Assembly (NCBI RefSeq): GCF_001556045.1
Contig: NZ_LSIC01000159.1
Location: 1 to 23,831, forward strand
Length of the DNA: 23,831 nucleotides
Direction: 5' to 3'
Source of the DNA: Bradyrhizobium sp. CCH5-F6
GTDB lineage: Bacteria; Pseudomonadota; Alphaproteobacteria; Rhizobiales; Xanthobacteraceae
Made by a program: the position numbers and the translations under genes. Under the pieces are notes generated by a model, which was not told the origin of the DNA, did no database searches, and saw only the letters and a list, made by a program, of their open reading frames with translations. This document shows positions 18,057 to 23,831 of this stretch, in pieces. The number at the start of each line of letters is the position of its first letter. The first letter of the stretch is position 1.

Positions 18057-18372
18057 CAGCCCCTCCGACGGGCAGTTTTGCTCGTCGCGTTGCTCAATCT
18101 CGGCTATTTCGAAGCCGAGTTCGCGGTCGCGGCCGCGATCGGGTCGGTGTCGCGCTCTTTGCTGACTCGGTCGACTTTCTCGAGGATGCCTTCTGATTGC
18201 GATTGCCGTCGGCTGGCGGCCGCGGGCGCGTGCTCCGCTAGGCATGGCGCTCGCCGGTATCCTGCTCGCCCCTGGCATCGCCACAATCTGGACAGTTTGG
18301 GACAAACTGACTCTCCCCGTCGCTCCCGCTCCCACGCCGTTGACGCTAACCGGAACGGGAGCCCTCGTGGTA
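18057..18372 (+). pseudogene. CDF-family cation efflux transporter, N-terminal remnant with frameshifts
   Basis: Pieces of one protein lie in three successive frames: RRAVLLVALLNLGYFEAEFA then VAAAIGSVS; LFADSVDFLEDA after a ~2-base insertion near 18152; and LIAIAVGWRPRARAPLGMAL then AGILLAPGIATIWTVWDKLT after a deletion near 18190. SVSLFADSVDF-x-D carries the S-L-x-x-D metal-site pattern of CDF transporters, which export Zn, Co, Cd or Ni in exchange for protons. Homology ends near 18372 (LTGTGALVV); the remaining half is missing. It is a second sign of metal-resistance genes in this region. Confidence 0.72.
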
Positions 18373-18702
18373 ATCCGGCGAGACAGCGGCTCCAAACTCG
18401 ATGTGCTTGAGAATGCGGCCCACTTCCCGCGCTGCCTTGATCGGTGCTGGAAACTTCTGATCGAACTGCGTTGTGTTCCAGTTCACCTCTCGGGTTGGAT
18501 TTCCTTCAGCCCCAGGAGTTGAATTTCGGCATGCCGAACATCGGCTTCCTTGCCTCGAGGACAGCCGTTGGTCGTCAAGCACGTTCTGAGGGCGCTTTGC
18601 TTTGACGCAGGCGCGGAAAATGCTGTCCCATGCTCGTTCAGCAGCAATTCATATGGGGCGTTTCATGTTAAATGCCTCAACATCTAACGGAGGACAGATG
18701 CA
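18373..18702. other. Gene-poor stretch
   Basis: No frame gave a recognisable product. It separates the CDF remnant from the His-rich protein gene and probably carries that gene's promoter near 18600-18690. Confidence 0.4.
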
Positions 18703-19011
18703 ATGACACGACTTTATTCCCGGCTCGGTGCAGCGGCGCTTGGTTTTGGCCTCGTGGTGGGCGGCCTGGAGCTTCAGGCTTCGCCACTTTCGACCGTCCC
18801 GATTTCGGACGGCGACGCAAAGCTGCTGAAGGTGCAGCATCATGATCCTCATTACGATCGCCGGCACGTCCGTCGGCAGCGCCACCACAGCGATCGTCCT
18901 CTTCATCAGGTGGTTCCGCCGCCGGTGATCGACGTGATCCCGCACCATACACGCGGCCTTGGCCGCCCGGTGCGGCTAAGGCAAACTAATCACGCGTTAC
19001 TCCGGCACTAA
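18703..19011 (+). CDS. Small His-rich secreted protein
   Basis: A 102-residue protein. GGAGGA about 9 nt before the ATG at 18703 is one of the best ribosome sites in the window, supporting a real gene. A signal peptide covers residues 1-27 (RLGAAALGFGLVVGGLELQA). The mature part is rich in His, Arg and Asp (KVQHHDPHYDRRHVRRQRHH). It may bind metals or heme, or be a surface protein. It converges with the carbamoyltransferase gene. No named family is recognised. Confidence 0.65.
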   Translation: MTRLYSRLGAAALGFGLVVGGLELQASPLSTVPISDGDAKLLKVQHHDPHYDRRHVRRQRHHSDRPLHQVVPPPVIDVIPHHTRGLGRPVRLRQTNHALLRH

Positions 19012-19058
19012 TTTCGAGCTCGTCGCTACCTCCTCTGTGGCGTCTACCTGAAGAAGCG

Positions 19059-20888
19059 CTAATCCAAGTCGAAAGCGGAACTGTAATCCTGCTTGAGATC
19101 GGGATTCTGCTCGCTCTTGCGCAGCACGCAGTTGCCAACCACGAGCAAATCCAGTTCGTTGCCCATGAAGCAGCGGAAAGCATCTTCCGGCGCGCAGACG
19201 ATCGGCTCGCCGCGCACGTTAAAGCTGGTGTTGACCAGCACCGGACACCCGGTCCGCGCCTTGAATCGCGTCAGCAGCCGATGAAAGCAGGGATTGGTCT
19301 CGGCGCTGACCGTCTGGATGCGGGCGGAATAATCGACATGGGTTACCGCGGGAATTTCCGAGCGCGCGATATTGAGCTTGTCGATGCCGAACAGCGCCTG
19401 CTCCTCGGCGCTCATGGCGCGCCGCTTGTCCTTCGTCACGTCGGCGACGATCAGCATGTAGGGACTGTCTGAATCGAGCTCGAACCAGTCGGCGACGTCC
19501 TCGCGCAGCACGGCTGGCGCGAAGGGACGAAAACTCTCGCGGTACTTCACCTTGAGATTGAGGTTCTTCTGCATGGTCGGCGAACGGGGATCGCCGAGGA
19601 TCGAGCGCGCCCCCAGCGAGCGGGGGCCGAATTCCATGCGGCCCTGAAACCACCCCACCGCGAGCTGATCGGATAGCGCCTTTGCTGTTGCCTCGATCAT
19701 GTCGCCCTCGTCCAGCACGGCAAAGCGCGCGCCGCAAGCGGTGAGCCTCCGTTCGATCTCGCTTTGCGAAAATTCCGGCCCGAGAAACGCGCCGGACATT
19801 CCGTCGGTCGCAGCGATGTTGCGTGGCCCGCTCTTGAACTGATGGAAGGCCGCAAGCGCCGCGCCGACTGCGCCGCCTGCATCGCCCGCAGCGGGCTGAA
19901 TCCAGAGGCGGTCAAATCTGCCGTCGCGCAGCACCTTCCCATTGGCCACGCAATTGAGCGCCACGCCGCCGGCAAGGCAGAGATTGCGCGCACCGGTCCG
20001 GCTCGCGAGGCTGCGCGTCAGTCGCAGCACCGCCTCCTCCAGCACGGCCTGAATCGAGGCTGCGGCATCCATATGGAACGGCGTCAGCAATTGATCCGGC
20101 GACCGCTCGGGTTGACCGAACAGCTTCGCGAACCGCTCGTTGGTCATGGTGAGACCGGTGCAATAATCGAAATAGGACATGTCGAGCCGAAATGATCCAT
20201 CCGGCTTCAGGTCGATCAAATGATCCAGAACGAGCTGCGCGTATTTGGGTTCACCGTAAGGCGCCAGTCCCATCACCTTGTGCTCACCGGAATTGACCTT
20301 GAAGCCGATGTAACTGGTTACGGCTGAATAGAGCAGGCCGAGCGAATGGGGAAAATGAATCTCCTGGAAAATTTCGAGGCGGTTGCCATCGCCTATCGCC
20401 GCCGAGGTCGTCGCCCACTCGCCGACACCGTCCATGGTCAGGACCGCGGCCTTCTCGAACGGCGACGGGTAGAAGGCGGACGCGGCGTGGCTCAGATGAT
20501 GCTCGGCGAACAACAGCTTTTCCGAAGCGAAATCCTCGTCGAGCTCCCGGAGCTTACTCCGCAACAGGCTTTTTTGGAACAGCTTCTCCCTGAGCCATAG
20601 GGGGATTGCGATCTGGAAGGAGCGGAAGCCGCGCGGCGCGAATGCGATATAGGTTTCCAGCAGGCGTTCAAACTTCAGGAACGGCTTGTCGTAGAACACG
20701 ACATGATCGATCTCTGAAAGTTTTGCGCCGGCTGCTTCCAGGCAGTAGCGAACCGCATGGCGCGGAAACGAGGCATCGTGCTTCCTACGGGTGAAACGCT
20801 CTTCCTGCGCTGCAGCAATGATGTGACCGTCCTCGACCAGCGCCGCGGCGCTGTCGTGGTAGAACGCAGAGATACCGAGAATGCGCAT
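19059..20888 (-). CDS. NodU/CmcH-family O-carbamoyltransferase
   Basis: A 609-residue full-length protein. The N-terminal Kae1-like domain begins MRILGISAFYHDSAAALVED, with the metal-binding His motif LLFAEHHLSHAASAFYPSPF, then VLTMDGVGEWATT and SGEHKVMGLAPYGEP. LAGGVALNCVANGKVLRDG and GWFQGRMEFGPRSLGARSIL follow, and the C-terminal carbamoyltransferase domain shows CPVLVNTSFNVRGEPIVCAP. These enzymes make carbamoyl-AMP from carbamoyl phosphate and ATP and transfer the carbamoyl group to a hydroxyl (Nod factor, antibiotics, saxitoxin pathway). AGGG precedes the ATG at 20888. It follows the DUF5989-like gene by 4 bp. The SxtJ/DUF5989 neighbours point to a specialised metabolite or surface glycan rather than Nod factor. 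Confidence 0.93.
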   Translation of the reverse strand: MRILGISAFYHDSAAALVEDGHIIAAAQEERFTRRKHDASFPRHAVRYCLEAAGAKLSEIDHVVFYDKPFLKFERLLETYIAFAPRGFRSFQIAIPLWLREKLFQKSLLRSKLRELDEDFASEKLLFAEHHLSHAASAFYPSPFEKAAVLTMDGVGEWATTSAAIGDGNRLEIFQEIHFPHSLGLLYSAVTSYIGFKVNSGEHKVMGLAPYGEPKYAQLVLDHLIDLKPDGSFRLDMSYFDYCTGLTMTNERFAKLFGQPERSPDQLLTPFHMDAAASIQAVLEEAVLRLTRSLASRTGARNLCLAGGVALNCVANGKVLRDGRFDRLWIQPAAGDAGGAVGAALAAFHQFKSGPRNIAATDGMSGAFLGPEFSQSEIERRLTACGARFAVLDEGDMIEATAKALSDQLAVGWFQGRMEFGPRSLGARSILGDPRSPTMQKNLNLKVKYRESFRPFAPAVLREDVADWFELDSDSPYMLIVADVTKDKRRAMSAEEQALFGIDKLNIARSEIPAVTHVDYSARIQTVSAETNPCFHRLLTRFKARTGCPVLVNTSFNVRGEPIVCAPEDAFRCFMGNELDLLVVGNCVLRKSEQNPDLKQDYSSAFDLD

Positions 20889-20892
20889 TACC

Positions 20893-21045
20893 CTAGAACA
20901 GCGTGTAGATGAACGGCGCGACCGCGGAGCCCTTCGTCAACACCCCAAGACCGCCGAACACCACCATCATGATCAGGATCGGCAGCAGCCAGAACTTCTT
21001 CCGCACGCGCATGAAGCGCCAAAGCTCGGCCAGAAAATCCATCAT
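20893..21045 (-). CDS. DUF5989-like small membrane protein
   Basis: A 50-residue protein with start ATG at 21045 and a TGATG junction to the upstream SxtJ-like stop (one shared base). It reads MMDFLAELWRFMRVRKKFWL followed by LPILIMMVVFGGLGVLTKGS and ends AVAPFIYTLF. The basic patch MRVRKKFW precedes a single membrane helix at about residues 17-36. This pattern (FL-ELW-F---RKK-WL-P--- plus one helix and PFIYTLF) is the small family seen beside carbamoyltransferases. Molecular role unknown; it may scaffold the carbamoyltransferase at the membrane. Very short, but codon order, motif and operon position all support it. Confidence 0.85.
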   Translation of the reverse strand: MMDFLAELWRFMRVRKKFWLLPILIMMVVFGGLGVLTKGSAVAPFIYTLF

Positions 21046-21470
21046 CAGAACTGGTCTCTCATTGTTTCCGGCGCAGGCCCCGGTACGCGCGTGATCCAAT
21101 AGCTCTCCGCGTCGGGCTCGCGTTTCAGTCGCAGAAGATCCTCGCCGCGCAGTCGCACGACAAGGCCGGTCGGCAAGATCGTACCGTAAAAGAGAACACC
21201 CATGACGATCGGGTTGATGATCTTGTGCAGAAGCAGGCCGAACTTCATCCACAGCCGATTGAGCGGGTGCAGCAAGGACGGACGAATCCAGGCGGCGACG
21301 AGGAGCAGAACCGCGACGGATAGGGTCCACGGCCACAGCTGGCCGAGATGCCAGCGGTTTAAAAGGCTCAGAAGCGCGAGCCCACCCGCCACCACCCAAC
21401 CGAAGGTCCGGTCTGATCCCGGAAGCGATGTCTCGTCGCGGGTGAAGCTTTCATGGGTTGACTGCGGCAT
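21045..21470 (-). CDS. SxtJ-like membrane protein
   Basis: A 141-residue protein from the ATG at 21470. Three hydrophobic segments: about residues 23-38, 46-62 and 82-104. The C-terminal part has NPIVMGVLFYGTILPTGLVV then RLRGEDLLRLKREPDAESYW ending with ITRVP, the signature of SxtJ proteins, named after a gene of the cyanobacterial saxitoxin cluster and found with carbamoyltransferases in many bacteria. Its biochemical role is not known. The frame is open to 21578 but only from a GTG, and that extension looks non-coding. First gene of a three-gene minus-strand operon with tight spacing. Confidence 0.85.
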   Translation of the reverse strand: MPQSTHESFTRDETSLPGSDRTFGWVVAGGLALLSLLNRWHLGQLWPWTLSVAVLLLVAAWIRPSLLHPLNRLWMKFGLLLHKIINPIVMGVLFYGTILPTGLVVRLRGEDLLRLKREPDAESYWITRVPGPAPETMRDQF

Positions 21471-21624
21471 CAGAACTGGCCAATCGCCCTTTTTGGATAT
21501 TTCAAGGTACCTTATCAGGTGTCCGCGACACGGTCGCTTTTTTGCCTCTTCCCCCGGGGGGCAGTTGAAAGAAATCACGGTCCTGCAATGTTAAGCCGCT
21601 CGAAGTTCATTTCGGAGATATTCG
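21471..21624. promoter_or_regulatory. Divergent promoter region between the SxtJ-like and SGNH genes
   Basis: A 154-bp gap between divergently transcribed cluster genes must drive both directions. It contains a small GTGTC-CGC-GACAC hairpin near 21520 and a C5G6 run. GGAG sits about 9 nt before the SGNH ATG at 21625. I could not define -35/-10 elements with confidence. Confidence 0.45.
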
Positions 21625-22770
21625 ATGAAGCGCTGGTGTCGCCTCCTCGGACAGGGGGCGCTGCTGTTCATCACCTGGGTCGCGATCTTTGAGATCGGGT
21701 TACGGTTGCAGCAGTATTTCGGTCCGCTGGTCGATCTCGAAATGGCGAGCGTCAACCTGAATTGGGAATCCGACGTCTTGAACCATAAGCCGGAACCGAA
21801 AAACCAGAACCTGTGCATTTACGGCGATCTGACCGGCTTCAGCTACCAGAGATCCTATGACGCGAACGGTGTCAGGATCATCGACGATAGGGCACTGCTG
21901 GCCGGGTGTCGAAAAGCAGTCTCGGTCTTGTTCCTTGGCGATTCCTTTATGGAAGGCTACGACGACGAGAACACACTGCCGTATCACGTCGCAAAATATT
22001 TCAAGAAAGAGCTGGGGGTTTGCCTAAAGACCCACAATGCCGGTTATACCTCATATTCGCCGGCCATCTTCGTGCCGCAGGCGAAGCTGCTGCTGCCGAT
22101 TGTGCGTCCCGACTATATCGTGGTGGACGTGGACGAGACCGATCTATACGACGACTTCGCTCGATACCGTAAGCTGATTGTCCGCAATGGGCGCGGACAA
22201 AATGTCGGCGTCAAGGCTTCACCCATCGGACACGAATGTAGTTTCGGCTTGATGGAGGCTCGCGAGCATCCCTTGTATCTGATGCGGTTTGTGGCCAAGG
22301 CCTGGATGTCCCTCGTCCACATGCCAGCGGTGATTAAGAAATACCGATCGGACGAGCTCGTTCTTTTTTCCTATTCACAGGACCATGGCGCTGATCTCGA
22401 ACAGAAATATTCAGAAGCACTTTCGAGTTTCAGGCAGAATCTGCAGGAGCTGGCTGACGTGCTAAGGGACTACGCCGGGGACGGGAGCCGGGTGCTGTTC
22501 ATCTTTCACCCGCATCTTGAGCACTTGAAGCCCGACGCTGAGGGCCGCGTGTGGAACAATCTCGTAAGCTCTACGGTGCACAAAATCTGCATCGCCAACA
22601 ACTTTCTTTTCTTCAATGCCACCGCAACATTGAAGCAGCGGTTCGGATCGCACCCCGAGAATTTCTATTGGAGGCAAGGTGATATGCATTTTAGTCTTAA
22701 CGGATTGGAAGAATATTCCGCTGCGGTCGCAGCGTTCATGGCCTCCTCTATGATCAAACCGAAGGACTGA
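21625..22770 (+). CDS. Membrane-anchored SGNH/GDSL-type hydrolase
   Basis: A 381-residue protein with one N-terminal membrane helix (about residues 9-28, GQGALLFITWVAIFEIGLRL) and a periplasmic SGNH domain. The nucleophile block is SVLFLGDSFMEGYDDE with Ser107; HNAGYTSYSP supplies the oxyanion Gly/Asn region; VDVDETDLYDDF follows; and the C-terminal Asp-x-His pair is D353 and H355 in QGDMHFSLNGLEEYS. GGAG lies ~9 nt before the ATG. SGNH proteins of this shape act as esterases or O-acyltransferases on surface glycans or secreted compounds. Divergent from the SxtJ-DUF5989-carbamoyltransferase operon, it may add or remove an acyl or ester group on the product outside the cytoplasm. Confidence 0.85.
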   Translation: MKRWCRLLGQGALLFITWVAIFEIGLRLQQYFGPLVDLEMASVNLNWESDVLNHKPEPKNQNLCIYGDLTGFSYQRSYDANGVRIIDDRALLAGCRKAVSVLFLGDSFMEGYDDENTLPYHVAKYFKKELGVCLKTHNAGYTSYSPAIFVPQAKLLLPIVRPDYIVVDVDETDLYDDFARYRKLIVRNGRGQNVGVKASPIGHECSFGLMEAREHPLYLMRFVAKAWMSLVHMPAVIKKYRSDELVLFSYSQDHGADLEQKYSEALSSFRQNLQELADVLRDYAGDGSRVLFIFHPHLEHLKPDAEGRVWNNLVSSTVHKICIANNFLFFNATATLKQRFGSHPENFYWRQGDMHFSLNGLEEYSAAVAAFMASSMIKPKD

Positions 22771-22904
22771 CCGTACCATCCCATAGTTTCCAACTGGTCG
22801 GCGATCTCAAGACCGCAGTTGGCAGCGTCTCGGTTGGCTGGCGGCTAGGCTGGCGGGCGCAATTTCGATTAATACCGACTGCACTCATGCCCCGGTGGTG
22901 CGAG

Positions 22905-23040
22905 GCACGGTCTGGCGGAGGACATTATCACGGAGGTGTCTCGCTTTCGGGAATTTGCCGTCATCGCTCGCAACTCATCTTCTTCTACAAAGGCAAGCCG
23001 CTCGACGTGGCGCAGGTCGCCCCAGACCTCCGGGTACGAC
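22905..23040 (+). pseudogene. Adenylate/guanylate cyclase-like TPR protein remnant
   Basis: GLAEDIITEVSRFREFAVIA then RNS in one frame continues in the next frame as FFYKGKPLDVAQVAPDLRVR. Together this matches the linker segment DGLAEDIITELSRF...VIARNS-F-YKGK-VDV-QVA-DLGVRYVLEGS found in class III cyclase/TPR proteins of rhizobia. The frame changes at a TCTTCTTCT run. Only about 45 codons are left; no cyclase or TPR domain remains. Confidence 0.7.
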
Positions 23041-23682
23041 GTAGGTTCGTCGTTTCGCGCGAAGAGCGAGCGATCTCGGCAAGGCCGATCTGCGTGCGCT
23101 GCAGGGCCTTAGCCTCATCCCAAGGCGCACGCATCCAGGCCGCCACCGCGCTGAGCTCGACGGCGAACTTCCTCAAGGCGCATGGCCGGCGCGCAGCAGG
23201 GCGAACCCAACTTCGCAGCGATCGAGGCATTGAATGCCGCAGGGGGTTTATCAGAAGGTGATCGCGATCATGGGCCGGCAGATCGACGGCGAAGGCACGG
23301 CGGCGGCGCGATGGGGCTGTAGCTGATCCGGCCCGGCTCCGCTCTGCGAGCTACGCCAGGGCGCTGGCTCGCCACGCGTAGCCGATGACGACTCGCCACG
23401 CGTAGCCGAAGACGAAGAGTGGTGCGTCATTTCGAATAAAATTGCGAATTCCGCCGCCTGGAAGAAGCGGCGCAATGCCGACCGCGCCCACGTCAAATGA
23501 ATGTTCACACCGAACAGGCTCGCGCCAAAATGGCGCGCGCCTATCCAAAGCCCTCAGCCAAATCAGGCCAATTTCAACCAGTCAAACGTCTGCTGTCGAG
23601 GGTACTGGGAGTATCAGGCGGAACTATTCATCCAGAAGCGCGTTCTCCAACGGGATTCTCTTAGCGAACACGGACTTTACTC
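23041..23682. other. Gene-poor stretch with short tandem repeat
   Basis: I found no credible gene. Frames from 23041 to about 23330 carry short coding-like peptides (for example ADLRALQGLSLIPRR, GEPNFAAIEALNAAG) broken by stops, probably further decayed genes. The tail to 23682 is lower in GC and likely holds the promoter of the Gly/His-rich protein. Confidence 0.4.
23368..23415. repeat. Two-copy 24-bp tandem repeat
   Basis: CTCGCCACGCGTAGCCGA followed by TGACGA (23368-23391) is repeated at once as the same 18 bases plus AGACGA (23392-23415), one mismatch in 24. It lies in apparently non-coding DNA. Confidence 0.8.
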
Positions 23683-23831
23683 ATGACAAAGACCAGAAAA
23701 TGCGTGCAATGGGCCGCCGTTGCAGCTCTTTTGGTGAGCGCCGGCATGTTTAGCGACGTCCGACCGGCGACCGCGCAACACGGTGGCGGCGGTGGGCACG
23801 GGGGCGGTGGGCACGGCGGCGGCTTCGGAGG
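23683..23831 (+). CDS. Secreted Gly/His-rich protein, N-terminal part
   Basis: A 49-codon start of a gene cut by the right edge. The ATG at 23683 opens a signal peptide (CVQWAAVAALLVSAGMFSDV then RPATAQ) with probable cleavage after TA-Q. The mature start is HGGGGGHGGGGHGGGFGG, a low-complexity repeat typical of small secreted rhizobial proteins of the BA14K or glycine-rich kind, possibly metal-binding. No strong ribosome site is visible upstream. Family cannot be fixed from this fragment. Confidence 0.65.
   Translation, partial: MTKTRKCVQWAAVAALLVSAGMFSDVRPATAQHGGGGGHGGGGHGGGFG

Noticed and set aside
19059..20888. NodU of a nodulation cluster
   Set aside because: The family is right but no other nod gene or nod box is visible; SxtJ and DUF5989 neighbours favour another product.

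Overview
The window looks like an accessory region of an alphaproteobacterium, most likely Bradyrhizobium or a close Rhizobiales relative. The reasons are the high GC content, an Omp25-type barrel fused to an OprB-type porin, an IS21 element of the kind common in rhizobia, CzcC-like and CDF metal-transport genes, and small secreted His-rich and Gly/His-rich proteins. The genus assignment is inference from family resemblance. No rRNA, tRNA or CRISPR array was seen.

Region 1 (1-3100, all minus strand) is probably metal-related. It has the start of a TolC/CzcC-family efflux gene running off the left edge, and two paralogous small membrane-anchored proteins that share a DHHCHGCF motif and an identical DPPPPKSLT C-terminus. 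Between these lies a translationally coupled MarR regulator and SAM methyltransferase pair. At 2857-3099 a short ORF resembles the C-terminus of a flagellar rod protein.

Region 2 (3290-5929) is an apparently intact IS21-family element with istA, istB, 44-45 bp imperfect terminal inverted repeats, and two strong stem-loops between the right end and istA. Its right end lies against a decapitated asnB.

Region 3 (5930-10564, plus strand) is a compact operon: asnB without its catalytic N-terminus, an acyl carrier protein, an AMP-forming acyl ligase and an NAD-synthase-like amidoligase. A second block at 19059-22770 holds a NodU/CmcH-type carbamoyltransferase, a DUF5989-like small membrane protein and an SxtJ-like membrane protein (minus strand), with a divergent membrane-anchored SGNH hydrolase. 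Together these read as one dispersed biosynthetic locus that activates an acyl group, carries it on an ACP, amidates and carbamoylates a product, and perhaps trims it at the envelope. This is the best candidate for an undescribed system. The IS21 damage to asnB may have altered or inactivated it.

Region 4 (10565-19011) separates the two blocks and is largely a gene graveyard. It contains a frameshifted DUF3363-type relaxase, fragments of IS256, IS5/IS1182 and IS66 transposases, a serine recombinase with a stop and a frameshift, a decayed two-component system, and a broken CDF cation transporter. The intact genes here are the fused porin (11514-13493), a secreted protein (17499-17984) and a His-rich secreted protein (18703-19011).

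Region 5 (22771-23831) holds an adenylate-cyclase-like remnant, a 24-bp tandem duplication, and the start of a secreted Gly/His-rich protein cut by the right edge.
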